A DNA stretch of 20,703 nucleotides from assembly GCA_049999805.1 (NCBI GenBank), contig JBNGIO010006337.1, positions 440,349-461,051 on the forward strand, read 5' to 3'. Positions 7,306 through 17,294 of this stretch are shown one piece after another. Within the stretch, counting starts at the first letter, position 1; every line of letters begins with the position of its first letter. Position numbers and translations under genes: made by a program. The notes beneath the pieces were generated by a model. The model saw only the letters and a list, made by a program, of their open reading frames with translations. It was not told the DNA's origin and made no database searches. Source of the stretch: Folioceros fuciformis (taxonomy: Eukaryota; Anthocerotophyta; Anthocerotopsida; Anthocerotales).

Positions 7306-10300
7306 TCATCGTTCCCAGGGGTATGAATAATTCCACCGCGTATCTTTCCCAGACGCTAGGAATCCCGCCATCCTCCAGTCTTTCCGCTTAAACTGCTTCC
7401 GATGGGATTGCTCGCATATGCGCCACATCAAAGCTTTCGATGAAGCTGAATCTTGTCCTCCATAGACCACCGCAGACCAGTTGACCCAAAGATGGAAAAG
7501 GCAAGAAGACCACAGTAAGCCCCACCATTGTGTTTTAAGGAGAGGTTTGCCCGAGGTTGCGTCCAGCCCAAATAAGGCTGATTGTGACATGATCTTGAGG
7601 TTAGCACCAGGAAAAATCAAACAGAGCCACCTGCCAACCTCCCTCCAAATCTCTTGGGCAAAGCTGCAATGATAGAACATGTGTTGGCTCTTGTTCGGGG
7701 CCCCAGCGGTGCACAGTCGACACACATCCTCCCCCATCGCAGCTAAAAGCCCATCCCACCAATTCACATTAGGCAAGCACGCTTGAAAAAAACACCAAAC
7801 TGTAGACCTGACCTTGGGGGGGATTCCTACGGACTTCCATAGAAGTTTGATGGCTTCCCTTTGTCGCCGTCTAGCGAGTTGCAATCGGGGAGCCATTGGC
7901 TGTTGTTGCTTGATTTTCTGCGCTTGCACTAACCAAAGGAACAAGTTCGCCGTAGGGAAGTTGAAGAAAGATCGAGGGATAGCCTTCTTGCACCCTGGAC
8001 GCCTAGGCCATTTATAGAGATTTGGTCTGAAGGTCAGAGTCCAATTCTCGCCCAGTCAGAACCAGCACTAAACCTTTGCTTTATCGGAAGGTAGTGGCCC
8101 AATTGGGTGTTCGCCTGGGATGCACCATCGCCCTACCCACACGGACTTGACGAGGATAGTGATAGCCCGCAATTCCCCTCCTCGGGCTTCCCCGTCATCC
8201 CTGCCTTGTTCTTCCAAAAATCCATCAAGCGACAAGACCTTGAATGACTGCAACGTCCCTTTGTCATCCGTTCTCTCGAGCCAAACCGCTCTACCTAGTT
8301 CTAATGCTTCCACTTGATCGTCCTCCTCCTCCGAGTCGACTCCCCTACTATCCATGGAGTATGCATACCACCCTTCACTTCCTATGGTAGGCTGTTGCCT
8401 TAAGAACTGTTGCACCTTTTCCTCTAGCCCCTCATGCATCCACGAGAAAATGAGTCTGACGTGCCGGGTCCCTAAGCCAAACTCCCCTTTGACCTCCTCT
8501 ATCTCCTTCTAACGAGCCTCTGACTTGTTCCACAGATGACCAAGCTGGATAACGCCTTTCCGACAAGCCAACCCAAAAATTTGTGACCAATAAACCCTTG
8601 ACATGAACTCCTGCACCCACAACCTCGAGAATCCCTGTAAAGGAATACCAAGAACATCATCCGCACAAGAAAAGTCGCCCGGGATAATGTATTGTTTAAC
8701 CTCCAGGTAACTGCTCCAGATGGAATTGAAGAGTGGGGAGCATTCTGCAGTGTCGAGAATCGGTTTGTCAGCCAGAATGTTGTCGGTATATCTCCTTCCC
8801 CTGGGAATAGCTTGGGTGCAGTCCAGGTGGTGTGTTAGCAGACTCTTCCAAGGATAGTACGCCGGATTAGCTGCCCTGACAACCCACTGAGCATGCAACA
8901 CTTTCATCTTGGCAACCAGGTCGACCACCTCGAGCCCCCCCAAACCACGCGCCTGAATAATATGCTGCCAAGCTACTTTAGAGCACCCAGCCGTACTGTC
9001 CCTGAATGCTTCCACAGGAAAGAGGTCAGCACCTGTTGTAGGCGCTTCGCTTCTATCTTGGAAGGGGCCCATAAAAAAAAATAATACCATAAAGAGGCAA
9101 TAAGGATATGATTAATCACCACTAGCCTACCTGCTAGGTTAAGCTCCAGCAACTGTAGACTAGCCGCTTTGCGAATGAACCTGAGGCAGACGTACTTCCC
9201 AATTTCCCCATTCTCATCCCCCTCTTGGAAGGGAAGCCCCAAATACTTGTGGGTAGAACCCAGAGTCACTCGCCTGATGTGATTAATACAGTGAGGAAGC
9301 TCCCCGTCCATGTGAAGACACATCATGCGCGTCTTGCTCCAATTCACCTTGTAGCCCGATAGTTCACCAAAGACCTTGACCTGTTGGAACAACGCTTTCA
9401 ATGAAGCCTCCTCAGCCAAAGAGAAGAGGAGAGTATCATCTGCGAATGCAGAGACCCTTAGTTGCGTTCCATCTGGGTTCCGTATACCCACCACTACCGG
9501 GTTTTGCTTGATTGCTCTAAGAAAGAAGTCAGTGACGATGATAAATAAGAACGGAGCGAGGGGGCAACCTTGACGTACCGACCAAGAGATGCCAAAGCGC
9601 TGTGTAAAAGACCCATTAACAGCCACCTTGGCTCCTGCGTCTTCACACAAAATGGCTATCCATCTGCAGAAATTGTTCCCAAACTCGAAGCTACGCAGAA
9701 ACCGCCACAGGAAATGCCACTCAACAGAATCATAAGCCTTGTAAAAGTCAAGGGAAATGAAAACAACGACTTTCTTCTGTACCTGAGTGTTGTACTTAGC
9801 TTCCCTCAGGAGTAGTAGGTTATCCAAAATGCACCTATTTTGAATGAACCCTCGCTGCTCTTTCTCAATCTAATCATCAAGAAAGGGTGTAATTCGGTTA
9901 GCCAGTACCTTAGCAATCACTTTGTACCTGGTAGTAAGCAAGGTAATCGGGCGCCAATTGGAGATTGATAAGCTGGCGTCTTGCTTAGGGAGTAGGGAGA
10001 TAACCCCCATATTGAACCAGCTCCCCATGCTACCTTCTTCCCAAAACATACTAACCGCTTCCATGAATAACGGATGCATAAATTCCCACCCCCACAGCAA
10101 GAACTCGGGAGGAATACCATCATGTCCCGGGGATTTATCCCTCGGCATCCCCTTCAGGGCCTGGAACACCTCGTCAGCTGTTATCGGCTTATCCAGAGCC
10201 CTACACTAGTCATCAGACACTTTGGCCGAAAGCACACCATATGAAGAAGACCAAAGTCGTTCCCACCCTGCCACCTTCCCAACACTGGAAAAAATGCCAA

Positions 10301-11362
10301 CAAAGAAGAGGGTAATAAGAGTTTTTAAACCTTCGAGCGATTCTTGCACCACGCCTCGCGCGTCTGGGAGGGCAGGATTGCGCGTTCGATGCCGGTTAGA
10401 GGCCACCTTATTGAAGAAGAATTTAGAGGGGTTGTCCCCCTCCCTCACCCACTTGACTTTGGCCCGCTTGAACCAACCTCTGGCCCTGTCTTCCTCCAAC
10501 TTGGCCAAAGCGCACTGCACCTCTATTTTCTTGGCCTCTTCCGCACTTGTGAGATCCTAGTCCTCATAGCTCCTATGTAACCAGCATAGTTCCTCCCTCA
10601 AAAAACATTCTTGCTGGCGTTGTTCTCGTGCACGTTGAACCCCTAGCCTCCTCAAACACCTAGTCGCCTCATTGTTAGCACACATGACCACCGCATTTTC
10701 TTCCCCCTGTTCAACTCCCTCCCAGATGTTTTTGATATCTTCAAGGACACCTTTTTCCTTCAATAAGGATGTGTTCATCCAAAAATTTTGCATATGCCTC
10801 CTTGGGCGCTCACCTTCCGGAGCAAGCCCCAAGTGCAAGCTAATGGGGGGGTGGTCGGATAGAATCGTACTAGCAAGAATACTGTACGACTGTACGAAGG
10901 CCAATCGCCCTGAAGGTAAATAAAACCTATCCAACCTGTGCGCTCCCAAATTCTGTTGTTGTAGATTGGACCAGCTGAACATCAAGGAGTGTGGTTGGCG
11001 ATGGGCCGGGAGGGCCACCCAAGGATCTTGCACAGCCAGGACCGTGTCTCTCAGCTCCTGCCAAGACAAAGGCACTGCTCGTAAATCTACTAGGCTATCC
11101 CCTCGAATGTCCTCACGGCGTTCAACAAAGTTGAAGTCGCCAACCAGAATCCACGGGATCTGCTCATCAAGCTGATCCCGCAGCCTACACCACATGATAC
11201 TCCTGTCAATGGCAGCATTAGGCGCATAAATATTGCAGATTACAACTAGACCTTGAGGAGTTTGCAGCACCAACCACACAAACCTCCCCTGCTCATCTTG
11301 CCCCGACTCCAGGATGTTGTGGGTTTGCTTTGGGTGGACTGTAATGGACACGCCACCGCGGG
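7306..11362 (-). pseudogene. LINE copy A ORF2 pseudogene (EN-RT-zf-RVT)
   Basis: The endonuclease part starts at a GGVSITVH motif directly after a stop at 11363-11365; the usual first part of the domain is missing. It keeps GDFNF (about 11130-11141) and SDHPP (near 10855). The reverse transcriptase keeps SPGHDGIP, ISLLPK, NWRPITLL, FISLDFYKAYDSVEW, the RQGCPLAP block, the catalytic FADD (9435-9446) and YLGLPF. The C-terminus has the zf-RVT finger CRLC...HMFYHC (about 7665-7722). One frame is used from 11351 to about 9005, with TAG stops at 10557, 10206 and 9870. A one-base loss near 9005 (relative to copy B) shifts the frame, and stops follow at 8509, 8068 and 8056. About 10 codons present in copy B are missing near 7405. 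The element cannot make an active protein. Confidence 0.88.
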
Positions 11363-11372
11363 TCGCTGAAAC

Positions 11373-12103
11373 TCATTGAGAAGACCTCTCTCCATCTCTT
11401 GGATCCTCTGCTCTAGTTGCTGCCCATTCTGTTTGACTAGGAAACAAGAGATTCATGACAGCAATGGGCTTGGGCATCCTAGCCTCAGACACTGACTTGG
11501 GCTGCGCCAGATTATCCTTTGTTTTGAGGTTAAGGGACAATCTTTGAAGCCTTACAGACTTGCGAACAACGAGAGCAATCCTCCTGTCCTGGCCATCTAA
11601 AAGCCCCTCGACTTCACCCACTGCCACGTCTGGACTCCATATCCTGCCTTTTGCCCAAGGCACATCCAAGGACCACCTCCACTCTGGGGTAAGTGGCATA
11701 TTGGGTCCAAAACCTTGTTTTAGCCGTAGGTCAGCAAAAAGTTGACCATCCCTCTAGTATATACCACTGAAGAATTCCACCTCCTTTCCTTCCTTACCAA
11801 CTGGAACCCCTCTGGCTGACAAGAATTCAAATATCCTTTCCTGCCCTGTATGCAACTGGTGCAGTGTAATGATAAGGGATAACTGCTCCCTCCCAGGGGG
11901 CCTCTTGTCATAACCAGGAAAGAATAAAGGTCGTTAACCTTTCTCGTAACCATTAGGTTAATCTCAAACTGTCTGCCTTTCCCCCTTGTTGTACCTTCCG
12001 CCTTCTTGATCTCTTGGCCACTCAGCAAAAAAGATACCTCCTGCACTGGAGGAGGATGCTCATCCTGTGCCTCCTTAACCTGCATTGGGGCCTTTTCCAA
12101 GGC
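11373..12103 (-). pseudogene. LINE copy A 5' region, probable ORF1 remnant
   Basis: Two open stretches in different frames (12103-11720 and 11699-11373) are best read as one frameshifted reading region: the second frame carries DGQLFADLRLKQGFGPN just before its first Met. In the third frame near 11445-11375, QQLEQRIQEMERGLLNEFQ looks like a short coiled coil. No DUF4283 or CCHC zinc knuckle is evident, so calling it ORF1 rests mainly on its place just before the endonuclease. It runs without a normal ORF2 start into the middle of the endonuclease, which suggests an internal deletion. Confidence 0.45.
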
Positions 12104-15100
12104 ATTCCTGCCCTCCCAGACACATGAGGCGTGGTGCAAGAATCGCTCGAAGGTTTAAAAACTCTTATTACCCTCTTCTTTGTTGGCATTTTTTCCAGTG
12201 TTGGGAAAGTGGCAGGGTGGGAACGGCTTTGGTCTTCTTCATATGGTCCACTTTCGGCCAAAGTGTCTGACGACCAGCACAGGGCTCTGGATAAGCCGAT
12301 AATAGCTGACGAGGTGTTCCAAGCCCTAAAGGGGATGCTGAGGGATAAATCCCCGGGACATGATGGTATCCCTCTCGAGTTTCTACTGTGGGGGTGGGAA
12401 TTTATGTAGCCGTTATTCATGGAAGGGGTTAGTATGTTTTGGGAAGAAGGTAGCATGGGGAGTTGGTTCAATATGGGGGTTATCTCCCTGCTCCCTAAGC
12501 AAGACGCCAGCTTATCAATCTCCAAATGGCGCCTTATTACCTTGCTTACTACCACGTACAAGGTGATTGCTAAGGTACTGGCTAACTGAATTACACCCTT
12601 TCTTGATGATTGGATTGAGAAAGAGTAGCGAGGGTTCATTCAATATAGGTGCATTCTGGACAACCTATTACTCTTGAGGGAAGCTAAGTACAACACTCAG
12701 GTACAAAAGAAAGCTTCCGTTTTCATTTCCCTTGACTTTTACAAGGCTTATGATTCTGTTGAGTGGCATTTCCTGTGGCGGTGTCTGTGTAGCTTCGTGT
12801 TTGGGAACAATATCTGCAGATGGATAGCCATTCTGTGTGAAGACGCAGGAGCCAAGGTGGCTGTTAATGGGTCTTTTACGCAGCGCTTTGGCATCTCTCG
12901 GTCAGTACGTTAGGGTTGCCCCCTTGCTCCGTTCTTATTTATCATCGTCACTAACTTCTTTCTCCGAGCAGTCAAGCAAGACCCAGCAGTGGTGGGTATT
13001 CGGAACCCAGATGGAACGCAGCTAAGGGTCTCTACATTCGCAGATGATACTCTCCTCTTCTCTTTGGTTGAGGAGGCTTCATTGAAAGCGTTGCTCCAAC
13101 AGGTCAAGGCCTTTGGTGAACTATCGGGTTGCAAGGTGAATTGGAGCAAGACGCGCATGATGTGTCTTCAGATGGATGGGGAGCTTCCTCAGTGTATTAA
13201 TCACATTAGGCGAGTGACTTTGGGTTCTACCCACAAGTATTTGGGGCTTCCTTTCCAAGAGGGGGATGAGAATGGGGAGATTGGGAAGTACGTTTGCCTC
13301 AGGTTCATTTGCAAAGCGGCTAGTCTACAGTTGTTGGAGCTTAACCTGGTAGGTAGGCTGGTGGTGATTAATCATATCCTTACTGCCTCTTTATGGTATT
13401 ATTTGTTTTTATGGGCCCCTTCCAAGATAGAAGTGAAGCACCTACAACAAGTGCTGACCTCTTTCCTGTGGAAGCGTTCCGAGGACAGTACGGCTGGGTG
13501 CTCTAAAGTAGCTTGGCAACATATTATTGAGGCGCGTGGTTTGGGGGATCTTGGGGTGGTCGACCCGGTTGCCAAGATGAAAGTGTTGCATGCTCAGTGG
13601 GTTGTTAGGGCAGCTGATCTGGCGTACTATCCTTGGAAGAGTCTACTAACACAACATCTGGACTGCACCCAAGCTATTACCAGGGGAAGGAGATCTATCA
13701 ACAACATTTTGGTTGACAAACTGATTCTCGACACTGCAGAATGCTCCCCACTCTTCAAGTCCATTTGGAGCAGTTACCTGGAGGTTAAACAATACATTAT
13801 CCCGGGCAACTGATGTTATTGGTATTCCTTTGCAGGGATTCTCGAGGTTGTGGGTGCAAGAGTTCAGGTCAAGGGTTTATCGGTCACAAATTTTTGGGTT
13901 GGCTTGTCGGAAAGGCGTTATCCAGCTTGGTCATTTGTGGAACAAGTCAAAGGCTCATTGGAAGGAGATAGAGGAGGTCAAAGGGGAGTTTGGCTTAGGG
14001 ACCCAACATGTCAGACTCATTTTCTCGTGGATGCATGTGGGGCTAGAGGAAAAGGTGCAACAGTTCTTAAGGCAACAACCTACCATAGGAAGTGAAGGGT
14101 GGTATGCATACTCCATGGATAGTAGGGGAGTCGACTCGGAGGAGGAGGATGATCAGGTGGAAGCATTAGAACTAGATAGAGCGGTTTGGCTTGAGAGAAC
14201 GGATGACAAAGGGACGTTGCAGTCATTTAAGGTCTTGTCGCCTGAAGGATTTTTGGAAGAACAGGGCAGGGATGACGGGGAAGCCCGAGGAGGGGAATTG
14301 CGGGCTATCATTGTTCTTGTTAAGTCCGTGTGGGCAAGGCGATGGTGCATCCCATGCGAACGCCCAATTGGGCCACTACCCTCCGATAAAGCAAAGGTTC
14401 AGTGCTGGTTTCGACTGGGCAAGAATTGGACTCTGACCTTTAGAGCAGATCTCTACAAATGGCCTAGGCGTCCAGGGTGCAAGAAGGCTATCCCTCGATC
14501 TTTCTTCAACTTCCCTACGGCAGACTTGTTCCTTTGGTTAGTGCGAGTGCAGAAAATCAAGCAACAACAGCCAATGGCTCCCCGATTGCAACTTGCTGGA
14601 CGGCGACAAAGGGAAGCCATCAAACTTCTATGGAAGTCCGCAGGAATCCCCTCCAAGGTCAGGTCTATAGTTTGGTGTTTTTTTCAAGCTTGCTTGCCTA
14701 ATGCGGATCGGTGGGATGGGCTTTTAGCTGCGACGGGGGAGGATGTGTGTCGACTGTGCACCGCTGTGGCCCCGAACAAGAGCCAACACATGTTCTATCA
14801 TTGCAGCTTTGCCCAAGAGATCTGGAGGGAGGTTGGCAGGTGGCTCTGTTTGATTTTTCCTGGTGCTAACCTCAGGATCACGTCACAATCATCCTTATTT
14901 GGGCTGGACGTAACCTCGGGCAAACCTCTCCTTAAAACACAATGGTGGGGCTTACTGTGGTCTTCTTGCCTGTTCCATCTTTGGGTCAACTAGTCTACGG
15001 TGGTCTATGGAGGACAAGATTCACCTTCATCGAAAGCTTTGATGTGGCGCATATGAGAGCATTTGTTGATTGCAACAAAAGCTTGGGATCAATCCCGTCG

Positions 15101-15136
15101 GAAGTAGTTACAGCAGAAAGACTGGAGGATGGCAGG
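12104..15136 (+). mobile_element. L1-type LINE copy B, truncated at both ends, inverted relative to A
   Basis: This copy matches copy A (10379 down to 7363) along its whole length, roughly 95 % by eye, in the opposite orientation. Its 5' border falls in the endonuclease-RT linker at ATTCCTGCCCTCCCAGAC. Its 3' border is abrupt at 15136, where copy A continues for 300 bp to its poly(A) and copy B is replaced by an unrelated repeat. The 5' truncation is normal for LINEs. The missing 3' end and tail are not, and imply later breakage or an insertion. Differences from A include a 14-bp deletion at about 13811 and 30 bp (10 codons) near 15055-15090 that A lacks. Confidence 0.88.
12104..15136 (+). 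pseudogene. LINE copy B ORF2 pseudogene (RT and zf-RVT)
   Basis: It begins in the linker before the reverse transcriptase. The frame carries SPGHDGIP, FISLDFYKAYDSVEW, GCPLAPFLF, FADD (13037-13048) and YLGLPF, then the long C-terminal half with the CRLC...HMFYHC finger (about 14750-14800). Stops interrupt it at 12407 (TAG), 12587 (TGA), 12626 (TAG) and 12911 (TAG). The 14-bp deletion at about 13811 shifts the frame, which then stays open from 13830 to a TAG at 14991. Further stops follow. Most stops can be explained by single C-to-T or G-to-A changes when compared with copy A. Confidence 0.87.
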
Positions 15137-15268
15137 TGTGGAGGCCACAGGAGGAACAAACCTTAGAAAATGGTAGGGTTTTTTTTTTTTGGAATCTCTT
15201 ATTGAATTTTGTAGAGAAACGGTTAGGAGATTAGGTTAGATTATTAGTTAGATTAGTGGGTTAGTGAA
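15137..15268 (+). repeat. left arm of a 130-bp inverted repeat (TGTGGANNCCACA end)
   Basis: It starts exactly where LINE copy B homology stops. The order is TGTGGAGGCCACA, then CCTTAGAAAATGGTAGGG, a 12-base T run, GGAATCTCTTA and a GGTTAGATTATTAGTTAGATT stretch. The right arm (18135-18263) carries the same words in the same order on the other strand. Confidence 0.8.
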
Positions 15269-15435
15269 CAAGGTTTAGGAGGGTGTGTGGTAGATAGGAC
15301 ATGGGCTCCGGTTCCTCAGGATAGGGTGACAGAGGGACGAGGAACCCTAGAACGGGTCATGGGAAGTGAGTCGGGGTCCCCTTTGGCTGGTGCTGGTGGA
15401 AGCGGAAGATGGAGGTAGAGGTGCCTGAGGCCGAG
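15269..15435. other. unique-looking sequence up to the scaffold gap
   Basis: This purine-rich, moderately GC-rich stretch (words such as GGTGACAGAGGGACGAGG and GGAAGCGGAAGATGGAGG) has no open frame and no repeat partner that I can see in the window. Confidence 0.4.
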
Positions 15436-15445
15436 NNNNNNNNNN
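15436..15445. other. scaffold gap (10 N)
   Basis: Ten N in a row. The true distance and content here are unknown, so the relation between the repeat at 15137 and the G-rich tract after the gap is uncertain. Confidence 0.99.
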
Positions 15446-16960
15446 GTAGTAGGCCGACCGGCTGAGGCGGATCCGAAGGCCAGGCAGGGCTACTGGGTCC
15501 TGGAGGTCCGAGCCGAGAACGCAGACAGGGCTGCCCAGCTACTGAGGAACTTGGCTAGCAGATCGGGTAGGCCCAGCTGCAGGCAGGCAGCGAGCGGGCC
15601 GTGGTCTAGCTGCCTAGCCAGACCCGGAAGGGAAATGGCAGACCGCTAGTCGCAGCTGGCTAGCAGGCAGGCAGCACCAGATCCAGGCAAGCGCGCGGGC
15701 AGGTTGGCTGGATCCAGTCACGATCAGCTGAGGGCTGCGCAGTTGGGGACAATCGCGGATGATGGCTGTCCAGCTAGGCTAGGGGAACAGGTCGGTCGAA
15801 CGAGGAGGGGGCTTCAAGTGCCGCTGCACCAAGCTGGCTGCAGCAGTGGGTGGCCAGATTAGTTAGACGACTGACGGCTCAGCGACAGCTGGGTCTGGAA
15901 GCCAGTAGGAGGTTCATTCAAGTTCTAGCCGATCAGCCAGCAGCCAACCGCTAGCAAATTGGGATACGGGCGGGCAACTCGACAGCCCTGCATAGCAGAA
16001 AGCCAGCAGGGTGCATGGCAGATGGATCGAGCTGTGTCGAAGTGGGTTGATGGCGGGCTGCGGGCTGGATCCAACAAACCGACTGGCCGAGGGGATCCGG
16101 GGAGGCGACCCGACTTGTCGATGGTGGCTGGGTCCAGGCAGTCAACGGGCGATCTGATCAGGCTACACAAGCCGCTGAGATGGATCAGAGCAGGTCGGCC
16201 ACAGGCGCAAGGGGCAGGCGGCCCGGCCCGTCAGCATGCAGGCACCCAGACCGGTCCGGCAGTGGCCAGCCCAGCCGGTGGGCTGCAGGCAGGCAAGAGT
16301 AGCGGGAGTCAGCCTGGCTGCTTGGCCAGCAGATCATGGGGTTTGGCTGAGCGGTCGGATTGGTCGTGGTTGCAGGCAGGCGGGCGGCCGGGCTGGTCGG
16401 ATGGCGGCGGGCTAGAAAGGCAGCCAGCAGCGCCTGGCCGAGGGGAGGAGTCTAGACAGGCATGGTAGGAGGCTGGGCCAGTAGTGGCCCGGCTGTTAGG
16501 CTAGCCGATCTGGCCGGATGGTCTGGAAGGTTGGAGGCATGTAGTCGGGGCCAGATCAAGCTGGGCTAGATCTAGGCGGTGGATCCAGGCCGGCTGGTCA
16601 GTCGGCCTAGCTGGATAGTCGGTTGGCAACCGGTAAGAAGGGGCCTAGTAGGGGTCTAGAGGAGGGCTGGGCCAGCAGCGGCCCGGCTGTGCCACCAGTC
16701 GAGTTGGCCGGCTGGTCATGGCTAGAGCCAGCAACGGCGTGGATCCCGCCTGGGGCTGGGCCAGCAGTGGCCCGGCTGCAGGTGGGCAGCCCGGCCTAGC
16801 AGCAAGCAGCCAACAGGGGGGGAGGCAGCCAGGCTGTCGCCTGACGGCTGGCGACTAGGTGAATCAGCAAGGCAGGGGCGATTCGATCCAGCCAGGGGAT
16901 AGCAGGCTGGCCGGTGGGCGAGTTTGAGGCTGGATCGAGGTGGTTGGCTGGGTGGGATTG
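15446..16960. repeat. G-rich degenerate minisatellite tract 1
   Basis: The plus strand is dominated by interchangeable short words (GGCTGG, CAGGCAGG, CCAGCAGG, GGCCGG) and by many copies of GGATCC or GATCCAGG (for example near 15470, 15710, 16067, 16093, 16580 and 16739). There is no fixed period. Open frames such as 15959-16468 are low-complexity Gly/Arg/Gln/Ser strings without a domain. The same composition and words return in 18264-19555 in the same orientation. Confidence 0.75.
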
Positions 16961-17294
16961 TGGAGTGAAACTTGCACCCAAGAACCACCAAGGGGCCACA
17001 CTTCCCCTTATTATCGTTGCAGTCTTATGATTCGCTCCCAAGGGAGTGAACTAATGTCAAGGTTACCTACATCTCCCTAATCTCACCCTATCTATCAGCA
17101 TATACCAAGTGCTACAGCAATAGGTCAGAAGCCTCGGTCCTGTCTTCGGCTCCTACCACAACACCAACCCCAGCCTCAACAAAATGAGAACTCCAGCATT
17201 GTCTTCAGCCTTCATTTCCAGCTCCAAGTATCAATCACTTCAGTGCTAAGAGGAGGCTCCAGCCCCAAGTCTGGCCTCCAACTCTCTGCACCTA
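16961..17294. other. spacer between tract 1 and inverted arm
   Basis: Composition changes from G-rich to C/T-rich. It contains the palindrome-like TTCGCTCCCAAGGGAGTGAA near 17031-17050. No gene or partner repeat is seen. Confidence 0.4.

Larger units (their letters stand above)
7064..12103 (-). mobile_element. L1-type LINE copy A, degenerate, with 3' UTR and poly(A)
   Basis: A non-LTR retrotransposon reads right to left. From its 5' side it has an ORF1-like region (12103-11373), an AP-endonuclease lacking its N-terminus (from about 11362), reverse transcriptase, a zf-RVT zinc finger (to 7306), and a 3' UTR. On the minus strand the 3' UTR ends with a stretch like TTTAATCAGAATTTTTTCACG followed by a poly(A) tail (T runs at 7065-7072 and 7074-7079 on the plus strand). 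The right border is where homology to inverted copy B starts (12104). I found no target-site duplication: TGTAAGCTTGTAC next to the poly(A) is not repeated at 12103. The original 5' end may therefore have been lost or separated. Confidence 0.85.
7363..15136. repeat. large inverted repeat made by LINE copies A and B
   Basis: The arms are 7363-10379 and 12104-15136, about 3.0 kb each, around a 1,724-bp spacer (10380-12103) that holds the endonuclease and ORF1-like part of copy A. A transcript crossing both arms would fold into a long hairpin. The arms differ by many substitutions plus indels, so this is not a simple assembly duplication of one sequence. Confidence 0.88.

Noticed and set aside
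12104-15136. Twin-priming 5' inversion of a single LINE
   Set aside because: The same ORF2 half is present in both orientations, and the junction lacks the expected single-copy structure.
15959-16468. 169-codon Gly/Arg/Gln-rich frame
   Set aside because: Its composition simply reflects the G-rich minisatellite tract. There is no start signal and no domain.
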